A stretch of 64,000 bases of DNA from Yeosuana aromativorans (GTDB lineage: Bacteria > Bacteroidota > Bacteroidia > Flavobacteriales > Flavobacteriaceae). The position numbers were made by a program, and so were the translations under genes. Positions 18,838-27,939 of this stretch are shown here, piece by piece. Below the pieces are notes generated by a model that made no database searches, was not told where the DNA came from, and worked only from the letters and a program-made list of their open reading frames with translations. Where the stretch lies: contig NZ_BMNR01000005.1 in assembly GCF_014646655.1 (NCBI RefSeq), positions 124,001 through 188,000 of the forward strand, given 5' to 3'. Numbering within the stretch: the stretch's first letter is position 1; each line of letters opens with the position of its first letter.

Positions 18838-21429
18838 TTATCCTTCCATTTCAAAATCATCATCACCGCCATTTCCGCGTTGTCCTTCTTTGTTACGTTC
18901 CCGATTCTTTTGCTGATTGAATCTATAGGTAAATGACAGGTTAAAACTGCGTTGCCTCCATTGAAATTCTGATTTACTATAGTAGATTTCGGTTGTTGTA
19001 GTCATTTTACGTTTGGCCGTATTGAACAAATCCCTCACATTAAATGTAATGGAAGCTTTGTCCTTAAACAAGTCCTTGCTAAAAGCCATACTGGTAAATA
19101 TCATACCTTCACGCTTGTTTTGTGAATCTTCACTTGGGCCTCTGTAAAACAACTGCGTTTGCCAATCTATTTTGCCAGGTAATGTGTATTTATTGCTCAA
19201 TCTTGCAAACCAGCTTAGGTTGTTATTATCATAAACCACATCATTATAAGTACCTTGCAGTTTTGTTTGAAACAAATTAAAGTTGGAGTTGATAAACCAC
19301 TTTTTAGATGGTCTGTAGCTCAAAGTAAATTCAAATCCAAAACGGTCATTTGTTGCCATATTGATTGGTGTATGACGCTGAATGGCCACTAGGTTATATT
19401 GCTGGTTTAGATTATCAAAATTTGGATCGTTTTCATTAACGGTTTGATTGGTCTCAAAAATATAATAATCACCTGTTGGCTCACTAATAAAGTTAAAGGC
19501 ATTGGTTTCATGCGCATAATAAATAGATGAACTTAAATTGGCTTTTCCTATTTTTTTGAGGTAACCTAAATCAAATGTATTTGAAAAACTAGGGTCAATA
19601 TCCGGATTTCCTTGAAAGAGGCTTGTGGCACTACTGCGTGACGGAAACGGATTGATAAATCTAGAACGTGGTCTTTGAATACGTCTATTATAGCCTAAAG
19701 TTATGCTTTCTTCTTTGGAAAACTCATAAGCTAAATTGACTGTAGGAAACCACTCTAAGTAATTTTTTCGTTGCAAATCATTAGTAGCAATCTGGTTGAT
19801 GGTTATTCTAGTATCTTCCATTCGCAAACCAAACAAATAGTTAAATTTGCCATTTATTTTATTGCCATATTGTGTATAGGCTGCATTAACGTATTCCCTA
19901 TAAATAAGATTGTTACTTACATTATTATTCAGAACAAATACTCCGTTTACAAAATTTTGAAGTGTGTAGTCTGTATCCAATTGGTTAAAATTGCCGCGAT
20001 ACCCCATTTCAAATTGACCATTTTCGCCTAGAGGTTTTACATAATCTGACTGCAATAGCACACGATCCTGTTTTTCCAACGTACGCACACGTTCTACATT
20101 TTCACCATCCTGTACAATATCTGAGTTTTCATCTTCTGTACTGTTTTCTACCTGAAAATCGAATGTTAATTTATGCTGACTGTCACCATTGAATTGTTTA
20201 TCAAAATTAACGGAATACTGAACGGTTTTGTCATCTTCAGTTTCTGGATCAAAACGTAACCTATTTTGTTCAATGCCATTTTTATCAATTTCCAAGATGT
20301 TGTTGGTAGAATTGTTTTCGTTATCACTATTTCTATAAAATAGGGCAGTAGTCAAGGATGCCGAATCATTGATATACCATTCTACTCCAAAATTGGTGTT
20401 TAGGCCTTTTCGAATTCTATCAAAATTACGTTTTTCCTTAAGGTAAGAACCATCATTATAAAAACTTTCATTAAAAGCTTTTCCGGGGCCTTCGCTATAG
20501 TTGTAGCCTGTTGTATTAAAAAAATTGAAATCCCCATTTCTGTAATTGATGTTGCCTGAAATCCCTCCGGCCTTTGGATGTCCAACATTAGTGGTAACAG
20601 CACCGTTAAGTCCTTGGAGCTTACTTCTTCTAAGGATAATATTTAAGATACCTGCCGTTCCTTCTGCATCATAACGTGCAGACGGAGATGTGATGACCTC
20701 AACACGTTCAATGGATTCTGCTGGTAGCTGGCGCAAAGCATCTGTTGAGTTTAGACCTACCAAGCCAGACGGTTTTCCATTGATTAAAATCCTAACGTTG
20801 TCATTACCTCGTAGAGCAACATTACCTTCAACATCTACAGAAACCGAAGGAACATTGTCCAACACATCACTAACCGTTCCACCGCTTACAGTTAAATCTT
20901 TTCCAACATTATATATTTTTTTGTCCAGTTTTAGTTCAACAGTGGTTCGTTCTGCAATAACTTCAACGGCTTTTAAAGCTTCAAGGTTAATATCTAAATA
21001 AAACGTTCCAATATTTTCGTTTGAGCTGATTTCCCGATTGGGAATTGTTTGTTTTTTGTAAGAAATATATTCAATAGTGATTGTATAGATACCTGCTTTT
21101 ATAGGTATGCTAAAATTACCGTTTGCATCAGTAATACCGCCTGTTTCTATTTTGTTTGTGCGTTCATTAAAAAAACTAACAGTTGCATATTCAAGTGGTT
21201 CCTTGGTTTCCTTATCTAAAACGGTTCCTGTAACCACAACATCTTTAATAGTAGTATTAGGATTGTCGGATTTTTTGGAGGTATAATTTGAAGTATTGGG
21301 TATTGATTTGTTTACTTTATTTAAAATCAATGATTTATCAGTACTTGTACTTTCGTTCAATGATTGAGAATTTGCTGAAAGGGAAAATATAGTCAGCAAT
21401 AGGGTCGTGGTTAGGTAAAATTTAGACAT
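18838..21429 (-). CDS. Outer-membrane beta-barrel protein with carboxypeptidase-regulatory-like and plug domains
   Basis: The 863-aa precursor has a signal peptide (residues 1-22). A carboxypeptidase-regulatory-like domain follows (about residues 65-150: VVVTGTVLDKETKEPLEYATVSF), then a TonB-receptor-like plug (about 175-265: NVPSVSVDVEGNVALRGNDN, and RVEVITSPSARYDAEGTAGILNIIL) and a large barrel. The arrangement is that of the OMP_b-brl_3 family, related to TonB-dependent receptors. The acidic/glycine-rich C-terminal tail (GQRGNGGDDDFEMEG) is odd for a barrel, which normally ends in a strand. No TonB box is clear and no SusD partner is adjacent, so the substrate is unknown. Confidence 0.88.
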   Translation of the reverse strand: MSKFYLTTTLLLTIFSLSANSQSLNESTSTDKSLILNKVNKSIPNTSNYTSKKSDNPNTTIKDVVVTGTVLDKETKEPLEYATVSFFNERTNKIETGGITDANGNFSIPIKAGIYTITIEYISYKKQTIPNREISSNENIGTFYLDINLEALKAVEVIAERTTVELKLDKKIYNVGKDLTVSGGTVSDVLDNVPSVSVDVEGNVALRGNDNVRILINGKPSGLVGLNSTDALRQLPAESIERVEVITSPSARYDAEGTAGILNIILRRSKLQGLNGAVTTNVGHPKAGGISGNINYRNGDFNFFNTTGYNYSEGPGKAFNESFYNDGSYLKEKRNFDRIRKGLNTNFGVEWYINDSASLTTALFYRNSDNENNSTNNILEIDKNGIEQNRLRFDPETEDDKTVQYSVNFDKQFNGDSQHKLTFDFQVENSTEDENSDIVQDGENVERVRTLEKQDRVLLQSDYVKPLGENGQFEMGYRGNFNQLDTDYTLQNFVNGVFVLNNNVSNNLIYREYVNAAYTQYGNKINGKFNYLFGLRMEDTRITINQIATNDLQRKNYLEWFPTVNLAYEFSKEESITLGYNRRIQRPRSRFINPFPSRSSATSLFQGNPDIDPSFSNTFDLGYLKKIGKANLSSSIYYAHETNAFNFISEPTGDYYIFETNQTVNENDPNFDNLNQQYNLVAIQRHTPINMATNDRFGFEFTLSYRPSKKWFINSNFNLFQTKLQGTYNDVVYDNNNLSWFARLSNKYTLPGKIDWQTQLFYRGPSEDSQNKREGMIFTSMAFSKDLFKDKASITFNVRDLFNTAKRKMTTTTEIYYSKSEFQWRQRSFNLSFTYRFNQQKNRERNKEGQRGNGGDDDFEMEG

Positions 21430-21516
21430 TAAAAAGTTTTCTTGATTTGACTTTAAAACAAGTGTGAGGTTTAATGGGTTCTTGTTAATTTTCTGTTAAA
21501 TAAAACAAGAAAGGTG

Positions 21517-21858
21517 TTATATGATGGAAAGAATGTTTTCCGTGGGTCTTCCTATGACGGCTTTTTTATCATTAATAACAATAGGCCGTTCTATTAATTT
21601 GGGATTATCAACCATGGCCCTTATGATTTCATTGTCAGATAAATTTTCATCCTTGAAGTTATTTTTCCAAATGGCTTCATTTTTTCTAACTAAATCAATG
21701 GGCTTGATTCCTAATAAGGTGATTATATTCTTCAATTCCTGTTCAGAAGGAACGGTTTCTAAATAATTAACAACTTCAAATTCCTTACCAGATTCTTCTA
21801 ATAACTTTAATCCATTTCTTGATTTGCTGCACCTATTGTTGTGATATATTGTAATCAT
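21517..21858 (-). CDS. ArsC/Spx-family (arsenate reductase-like) protein
   Basis: The 113-aa thioredoxin-fold protein has cysteine C10 in HNNRCSKSR, as in glutaredoxin-coupled arsenate reductases, and the NPKLIERPIVI segment with the arginine that contacts the oxyanion. Arsenate reduction is therefore plausible, but no other arsenic gene is nearby and many such flavobacterial proteins are untested. It lies 14 bases downstream of prfB on the same strand and may be cotranscribed with it. Confidence 0.85.
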   Translation of the reverse strand: MITIYHNNRCSKSRNGLKLLEESGKEFEVVNYLETVPSEQELKNIITLLGIKPIDLVRKNEAIWKNNFKDENLSDNEIIRAMVDNPKLIERPIVINDKKAVIGRPTENILSII

Positions 21859-21872
21859 TTTCAGTTGTGTTT

Positions 21873-22980
21873 TTATAACGAATTGTTTTCTTCTTTTTGT
21901 CCCATCATCATTAAATAGGACTTTAAAAAAGGTTCAATCTCTCCGTTCATTACGGCATCAACATTACTGGTTTCATGGCCTGTTCTTACATCTTTTACCA
22001 GTTTATAGGGTTGCATCACATAGTTGCGTATTTGGCTGCCCCATTCAATTTTCATTTTATTGGCTTCAATATCATCCCGTTGAGCCAATTGCTTTTGAAG
22101 TTCAATTTCATACAATTGTGATTTTAGCATTTGCAAAGCTCTGGCTCTGTTGTCATGTTGTGAGCGAGTTTCTGAACAGGATATTTGAATACCTGTAGGT
22201 TTATGGGTCAATTGGACCTTGGTCTCTACTTTATTGACGTTTTGCCCACCTGCGCCACTGGAACGTGCCGTGGTTATTTCAATATCAGCAGGATTTATTT
22301 CAATTTCAATACTGTCATCAACAAGCGGATATACATACACAGAAGCAAAACTGGTGTGTCGTTTGGCGTTACTATCAAACGGTGAAATTCTTACCAAACG
22401 GTGCACCCCGTTTTCACCTTTTAACCAACCAAAAGCAAAGTCGCCTTCAATTTCCAGGGTTACGGTTTTTATACCAGCAACATCACCTTCCTGAAAGTTT
22501 AGTTCTTTCACTTTAAAACCATTTTTTTCGGCATACATCAAATACATGCGCATGAGCATACTGGCCCAATCGCAACTTTCTGTACCGCCGGCACCTGCTG
22601 TTATTTGCAAAACGGCACTTAAGCTGTCGCCTTCTTCAGACAGCATGTTTTTAAATTCTATGTTTTCAAGTAACGTTTGAAGTTTTTGGTAGTTGCTCTC
22701 AACTTCATCGAGAGACGATTCGCCTTCTTTGTAGAACTCGTACAAAACCTCCAAATCTTCTAAGTAGGTCTTGGCTAAATTATAATCTTCCACCCATTTT
22801 TTCTTGACTCGTAAGGATTTCATTACTGCTTCGGCAGTTTTGGAGTCATCCCAAAAATCTGGGGCAAAGGTTTGTTCTTCTTCGTTTTGTATTTCTATAA
22901 GTTTGGCATCTATGTCAAAGATAGTGCCTAAGTTTGTTTAGGCGGGTATTAAGGGATTTGATTTGATCCTGGGTTATCAT
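21873..22980 (-). CDS. prfB: Peptide chain release factor 2, with programmed +1 frameshift
   Basis: RF2 terminates translation at UGA and UAA. The gene is read in two parts: 22980 down to 22918 (21 codons, [21 protein letters not shown]), then, after skipping T22917, from 22916 down to 21873 (347 aa plus stop), giving 368 aa. The in-frame TGA at 22917-22915 sits in CTT TGA C, the classical autoregulatory slip site: low RF2 makes the ribosome pause and shift. The main part has GGQ in [11 protein letters not shown] and the RF2-type stop-recognition region. Without the shift the annotation would lose the first 52 residues. Confidence 0.95.
22915..22929 (-). promoter_or_regulatory. prfB programmed +1 frameshift site
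   Basis: On the minus strand the sequence reads AGG CAC TAT CTT TGA, followed by C. CTT TGA C is the canonical slip site. The AGG keeps the position of the E. coli AGGGGG stimulator, but the next three bases are CAC instead of GGG, so the internal Shine-Dalgarno element is weak. Confidence 0.9.
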
Positions 22981-22997
22981 ATTCTGTAATTTTTGAA

Positions 22998-23005
22998 CAA
23001 AAATA
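22998..23005 (-). promoter_or_regulatory. -7 box of the prfB promoter
   Basis: Minus-strand TATTTTTG matches TAnnTTTG, 17 nt upstream of the frame-0 ATG at 22980, which supports that start. Confidence 0.55.
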
Positions 23006-23072
23006 GGATTTATGCATCCATCTAAAAAGATTTAATGAGATAATTTTATAGTTTTACAAACAAATAGCCAAT

Positions 23073-24095
23073 ATGATAATTGACCTAAGAAGCGATACCG
23101 TTACAAAACCCACAAAAGGCATGTTACAAGCCATGATGGATGCCAAAGTTGGTGATGATGTTTTTAGCGAAGACCCGACTGTTAATGAACTGGAGGACCG
23201 GTTGGCAAACATGTTTGGAAAACCCAAAGCCTTATTCTTCCCATCTGGAAGTATGGCCAATCAAACGGCAATCAAACTACATACAAATCCGGGTGAACAA
23301 GTGATTTGTGATAAATACGCCCATATTTATAATTACGAAGCCGGTGGTGCATCATTTAATAGCGGTGTATCTTGTAAACTTATAGATGGACATAGAGGTA
23401 TGTTTACTGCTAATCAAGTTGAGGAAGCTATTAACCCAGATGCTTTTTATTATAGCCAGAGCAGTTTAGTTGAGATTGAAAATACAACCAATAAAGGAGG
23501 AGGAGCGTGCTGGGATTTTAAAGAAATTTTAAAGATCAAGGAAATTTGTGATGCCCATCATTTAGGATTTCATTTGGATGGTGCCCGATTATGGAATGCT
23601 TTGGTTGCAAAGAATGAGACCACAATGCAATATGGAGAGGTGTTTGATACCATATCCGTGTGTTTAAGTAAAGGCTTAGGGTGTCCTGTGGGGTCTGTAT
23701 TGATAGGGGATACGGACATTATGAAACATGCCATTAGAGTTAGAAAAATTTTCGGGGGCAATATGCGTCAAATTGGATATTTGGCTGCAGCAGGATTGTA
23801 TGCTTTAGACAACCATATTGATAGGTTAGAAGAAGACCATCTGAAAGCTAAGGAAATCGAACAATTGCTATCAAACTTAACTTACATTAAAACTGTTGAG
23901 CCGGTAGAAACCAATATTGTTATTTTTGAATTGAACAGTGATGTCAATGAAAAAACATTTATTCAAAAACTAAAAGACAACAATATTTTAATTATTGGTA
24001 TGGGGAGCAATAAACTAAGAATGGTTACGCATTTGGATTACACCGATTCCATGCACGATTATTTGCTGTCGATTTTAAGAAGTCTAAAATTCTAA
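23073..24095 (+). CDS. ltaE: Low-specificity L-threonine aldolase
   Basis: This 340-aa fold-type I PLP enzyme cleaves L-threonine (and allo-threonine) to glycine and acetaldehyde. It shows the N-terminal LRSDTVTKPT, the EDPTVNELE segment, FHLDGARLWNA, and the PLP lysine K200 in SVCLSKGLGCPVGS. Length is normal. It is divergent from prfB (92 bp between starts) and convergent with ybaB, with only a 13-bp gap. Confidence 0.93.
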   Translation: MIIDLRSDTVTKPTKGMLQAMMDAKVGDDVFSEDPTVNELEDRLANMFGKPKALFFPSGSMANQTAIKLHTNPGEQVICDKYAHIYNYEAGGASFNSGVSCKLIDGHRGMFTANQVEEAINPDAFYYSQSSLVEIENTTNKGGGACWDFKEILKIKEICDAHHLGFHLDGARLWNALVAKNETTMQYGEVFDTISVCLSKGLGCPVGSVLIGDTDIMKHAIRVRKIFGGNMRQIGYLAAAGLYALDNHIDRLEEDHLKAKEIEQLLSNLTYIKTVEPVETNIVIFELNSDVNEKTFIQKLKDNNILIIGMGSNKLRMVTHLDYTDSMHDYLLSILRSLKF

Positions 24096-24108
24096 ACGGT
24101 TTAATCGG

Positions 24109-24432
24109 TTATTTAAACATATCCAATCCGGGAATGTTTGGCATGCCTTCCTTGGCAACGGCAGCAAGTTCAGCTTCATTGATTTTTGTGGCTTTTTCTA
24201 TTGCTTTGTTCAATGTAAGTATCAAATAATCTTCCAGTTCTTCTTTATCAGCCAATAATTCATCGGCAATCGTTATGGATTTAATGGTTCTATTGGCCGT
24301 AAGCGTGACTTTTACTTTGTCGTCATTGCTTTTTTCATCTATTAGAACGGTATCCAACCGTTTTTTTGTGTCCTCTACTTTTTGTTGGGTTTCTTTAAGT
24401 TTTCCCATCATATTCATCATATCTCCAAACAT
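24109..24432 (-). CDS. YbaB/EbfC nucleoid-associated protein
   Basis: Starting at the ATG at 24432 (nine codons inside the longest open frame) gives 107 aa beginning [20 protein letters not shown], the usual YbaB opening. The helical N-terminus, the central beta-rich [14 protein letters not shown] and the helical C-terminus fit the family, which binds DNA as a dimer. No recR or dnaX is adjacent here, unlike in many bacteria. Confidence 0.88.
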   Translation of the reverse strand: MFGDMMNMMGKLKETQQKVEDTKKRLDTVLIDEKSNDDKVKVTLTANRTIKSITIADELLADKEELEDYLILTLNKAIEKATKINEAELAAVAKEGMPNIPGLDMFK

Positions 24433-24515
24433 AATCTTATATTTTTTTATTCCCCACAAAATTATTTAATTTTTATATTTTTGACACCTTATATTTAGAA
24501 TAAAACACACTTTCA

Positions 24516-26576
24516 TTGAAACAGACAATTTTCCCTCCAATAGCAAAAAAAGTACCTAAAAAACTTGAAGTACACGGTGATATTAGGATTGATGATTATT
24601 ATTGGTTAAATGATAAAGACAATCCCGATGTAATAGACTATTTAAATGCTGAAAACGAATATACCAAGCGTATGATGGGCCATACCGAGGATTTTCAAAA
24701 AGCACTGTTTGAAGAAATGAAGGGTAGAATTAAGGAAGACGATACTACAGTGCCTTTCAAACTCAACTGCTATTGGTATATCACACGTTACGAAAAAGGA
24801 AAAGATTACCCCATATACACCCGAAAAAAAGAATCTCTTGACGCTGAAGAGGAAATTTTGTTTGATTGCAACGAGATGGCAAAGGACTTTTCCTATTTCA
24901 ATTTAGGTAGTATAGCTATCAGCCCGGACAATAAACTGGCTTGCTTTTCTACCGATACGGTAAGCCGAAGACAATATACCATTCAGGTTAAAAATTTGGT
25001 TACTGGAGAAATTTATCCTGATAAAATTTTAAATACTACGGGAAGTGCCACTTGGGCCAATGACAACATTACCTTGTTTTATTCCATGAAAGACGATGTG
25101 ACCTTACGGTCCCATAAAATCCTTAAACATAAATTACATACCAATACAGATGAAGATTTGGTTGTGTTTCAGGAAGACGACGATGCCTTTAATACATTTG
25201 TGTACAAATCAAAATCAAAAAAATACATTATTATAGGGTCTTCAAGCACCTTGACTTCAGAATATCGATTTTTAAATGCAGATACACCAGATGCAGAGTT
25301 CACCATATTTCAAGAGCGCATACGGGAACTGGACTATAGCATTGCGCATTATGATGACCATTTTTATGTGATAGCAAACAGTGATGGGGCTAACAACTTT
25401 AAATTGCTGAAAGTCCATGAAAGCAACACTAAAAAAGCATTTTGGCAGGAAGTTCTTCCGCATAGAGACCATGTCCTGATTGAAGACATCGAGATTTTTA
25501 AGGATTATTTGGTTGTTAATGAGCGCGAAAATGGTTTGAATAATCTTAGAATCATGAGTTGGGATGGGAATGAAGATTATTATTTACCCTTTGATTCTGA
25601 AACATATACAGTTTTTATTGGCAATAATCCTGATTTTGAGAGTGAGGTTTTAAGGTACAGCTTTAATTCATTAACGACACCTAGTGAGGTTATAGACTAT
25701 AATTTTTACACCAAGCAAAGCGAGATAAAAAAGGAACAAGAAGTTTTAGATGATAATTTTAAAAAAGAAAATTATGAATCGAAGCGAATATGGGCTACTG
25801 CCAGAGATGGTGTTAAGGTGCCCATATCCATAGTGTATAAAAAAGGGATTGTGTTGAATGGTGAAAATCCACTCTTACTTTATGCTTACGGCTCCTATGG
25901 CTCAACCATAGACCCCTCATTTTCAACCATTCGGTTGAGTTTGCTCAATAGAGGATTTATCTATGCCATTGCCCATATACGAGGCGGTGAGTATTTGGGT
26001 AGGCAGTGGTATGAAAATGGAAAATTGTTGTCTAAAATCAATACGTTTTATGATTATATAGATTGCTCCAAATACCTAATCAGTGAAAAATATACGTCTA
26101 GTGAGCATTTATATGCTTATGGTGGTTCTGCCGGAGGTCTGCTTATGGGAGCTGTTATTAATATGAATCCGGAACTATACCACGGTGTGCTAGCGGCTGT
26201 TCCATTTGTTGATGTGGTAACAACCATGTTGGATGATTCCATTCCATTGACTACGGGCGAATATGACGAATGGGGCAATCCGAATGAAGAAGAGTATTAC
26301 AATTATATGAAGTCTTATTCGCCATATGACAATATTCAGGAACAAGAATATCCTAATATGCTGGTTACTACAGGTTTGTATGATTCGCAAGTGCAATATT
26401 GGGAACCGGCCAAATGGGTAGCCAAATTAAGAAATCTTAAAAAAGACTCGCGTAAACTATTGTTTCATATTGATATGGATTCTGGTCATGGCGGAGCTTC
26501 TGGGCGTTTTGAAAGCATAAAGGAAGTCGCTTTGGAATATGCATTTTTACTAGATTTGGAAGGAATTCATTGTTAA
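24516..26576 (+). CDS. Oligopeptidase B (S9 prolyl oligopeptidase family)
   Basis: This 686-aa cytoplasmic serine peptidase cleaves after basic residues in short peptides. It has an N-terminal propeller-type part (about residues 70-400) opening with PPIAKKVPKK and HGDIRIDDYYWL, and a C-terminal hydrolase with nucleophile S538 (YGGSAGGLLMG), D623 (TGLYDSQV) and H658 (DSGHGGASG). The acidic GEYDEWGNP segment is typical of oligopeptidase B. The start appears to be TTG at 24516; the next in-frame ATG would delete about 52 conserved residues. No signal peptide is present. Confidence 0.9.
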   Translation: MKQTIFPPIAKKVPKKLEVHGDIRIDDYYWLNDKDNPDVIDYLNAENEYTKRMMGHTEDFQKALFEEMKGRIKEDDTTVPFKLNCYWYITRYEKGKDYPIYTRKKESLDAEEEILFDCNEMAKDFSYFNLGSIAISPDNKLACFSTDTVSRRQYTIQVKNLVTGEIYPDKILNTTGSATWANDNITLFYSMKDDVTLRSHKILKHKLHTNTDEDLVVFQEDDDAFNTFVYKSKSKKYIIIGSSSTLTSEYRFLNADTPDAEFTIFQERIRELDYSIAHYDDHFYVIANSDGANNFKLLKVHESNTKKAFWQEVLPHRDHVLIEDIEIFKDYLVVNERENGLNNLRIMSWDGNEDYYLPFDSETYTVFIGNNPDFESEVLRYSFNSLTTPSEVIDYNFYTKQSEIKKEQEVLDDNFKKENYESKRIWATARDGVKVPISIVYKKGIVLNGENPLLLYAYGSYGSTIDPSFSTIRLSLLNRGFIYAIAHIRGGEYLGRQWYENGKLLSKINTFYDYIDCSKYLISEKYTSSEHLYAYGGSAGGLLMGAVINMNPELYHGVLAAVPFVDVVTTMLDDSIPLTTGEYDEWGNPNEEEYYNYMKSYSPYDNIQEQEYPNMLVTTGLYDSQVQYWEPAKWVAKLRNLKKDSRKLLFHIDMDSGHGGASGRFESIKEVALEYAFLLDLEGIHC

Positions 26577-26599
26577 TAAAAAAAAATGTTTTATTTTTG
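26570..26599 (+). promoter_or_regulatory. Bacteroidota promoter of the capA-like gene
   Basis: TTG (26570-26572), a 19-base spacer and TATTTTTG (26592-26599) are an exact match to TTG-N19-TAnnTTTG. The TTG overlaps the end of the oligopeptidase B gene. The ATG is 59 nt downstream. Confidence 0.7.
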
Positions 26600-26658
26600 C
26601 TTGGTTTTAGGTTACATTAATTTTTTAGCTAGATTAAAGTAGCTTGTAAAAAGCATTT

Positions 26659-27699
26659 ATGAAACACAAAAATCAAGTTTTTGACAATGTCTTGGATTTA
26701 GTAGGTAAAACACCACTTATTAAACTTAATAAAATGACCTCTCAAATTAAAGGTAACTTCTACGCAAAAGTAGAAGCCTTCAATCCAGGTCACTCCTCAA
26801 AAGACAGAATAGCACTTTACATTATTGAACAAGCAGAAAAGCAAGGTATTTTATCACCAGGTGATACCATTATTGAAACAACTTCTGGTAATACAGGTTT
26901 TAGTATTGCTATGGTTAGCATTATTAAAGGATATGACTGTGTGTTGGCCGTTAGTTCAAAATCATCAGCAGATAAAATAGACATGCTAAAAACCATGGGA
27001 GCCAAGGTTTATGTATGTCCTGCGCATGTAAGTGCAGATGATCCAAGATCATATTACCAAGTAGCAAAACGTTTGCATGAAGAAATAAAAGGTTCTGTTT
27101 ATATCAATCAATATTTCAATCAACTTAATATTGATGCCCATTACCATTCCACAGGCCCTGAAATATGGAACCAAACGGAAGGAAAAATCACCCATTTAGT
27201 GGCTTGTAGCGGAACTGGCGGAACCATATCGGGCACCGCTAAATATTTAAAAGAAAAAAATCCAAACATCAAGGTAATTGGTGTTGATGCCTTTGGTTCA
27301 GTCATAAAAAAATACCATGAAACCAGGGAATTTGACGAAGAGGAAATCTATCCTTATAGAATTGAAGGATTGGGAAAAAATTTAATTCCTACTGCCACAG
27401 ACTTTGATGTTATCGATGAATTTGTAAAAGTAACAGATGAAGATAGTGCTCATACTGCTAGGTTAATAGCCAAAACAGAAGGATTATTTGTTGGTTATAC
27501 GTCTGGGGCAGCCATGCAGGCCATTAAACAATTAGGTGAAGATGGTAAATTTAAAAAAAATGATAACATTGTAGTTATTTTTCCTGATCACGGATCACGT
27601 TACATGAGTAAAATATACAGTGATAAATGGATGAGTGAGCAAGGATTTTTTGATAGTATTAATGTTGAAGCAGCACAAAGTATTGAATATATAAAATAA
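26659..27699 (+). CDS. Fold-type II PLP synthase, probable cysteate synthase (CapA-like)
   Basis: The 346-aa protein belongs to the cysteine synthase/cystathionine beta-synthase family: PLP lysine K48 in [11 protein letters not shown], substrate loop TSGNTG (75-80), and phosphate-binding GTGGT. It has no CBS domains. In other organisms such genes make cysteine, but this one is followed by an alpha-oxoamine synthase gene on the same strand. That pairing is known for the sulfonolipid (capnine) pathway of gliding Bacteroidota, where CapA makes cysteate from O-phosphoserine and sulfite. The fold is certain; the substrate is inferred from context. A near-perfect promoter precedes it and a terminator follows. 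Confidence 0.85.
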   Translation: MKHKNQVFDNVLDLVGKTPLIKLNKMTSQIKGNFYAKVEAFNPGHSSKDRIALYIIEQAEKQGILSPGDTIIETTSGNTGFSIAMVSIIKGYDCVLAVSSKSSADKIDMLKTMGAKVYVCPAHVSADDPRSYYQVAKRLHEEIKGSVYINQYFNQLNIDAHYHSTGPEIWNQTEGKITHLVACSGTGGTISGTAKYLKEKNPNIKVIGVDAFGSVIKKYHETREFDEEEIYPYRIEGLGKNLIPTATDFDVIDEFVKVTDEDSAHTARLIAKTEGLFVGYTSGAAMQAIKQLGEDGKFKKNDNIVVIFPDHGSRYMSKIYSDKWMSEQGFFDSINVEAAQSIEYIK

Positions 27700-27718
27700 A
27701 AAGCATTGATTTTTTAGA

Positions 27719-27760
27719 AGAGATAGTATTTGTTGTTCTACAATTGCTATCTCTTTTTTA
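27719..27760 (+). terminator. Intrinsic terminator after the capA-like gene
   Basis: AGAGATAG (27719-27726) pairs with CTATCTCT (27747-27754), with a long loop and a following T run. It implies that the next gene has its own promoter. Confidence 0.75.
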
Positions 27761-27810
27761 TTTTATCAATAATTGAAGAGTAAAAATTATGTACAAACAA
27801 TATAAATATT

Positions 27811-27899
27811 TAATTTTGCTGCAACTAACTAAGGATAAAAAGAGCATACAGAATTACGACAAAACAACAGAACTTGTTTTATATTTATCTTTTCTTTAG
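27811..27899 (+). promoter_or_regulatory. Promoter and leader of the capB-like gene
   Basis: TAATTTTG (27811-27818) fits the -7 consensus; no clear -33 TTG. The transcribed leader of about 115 nt can fold: CTAAGGA (27829-27835) with TCTTTAG (27893-27899), enclosing a perfect hairpin AAAACAA/TTGTTTT (27861-27880). Regulatory function is only suggested by the structure. Confidence 0.45.
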
Positions 27900-27939
27900 T
27901 AGCCACGTTGAATTTTTAATAGCAATACATTTATTATAA

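Noticed and set aside
21517-21858. Arsenic resistance operon
   Set aside because: Only the ArsC-like reductase is present; there is no arsR, arsB or acr3 nearby.
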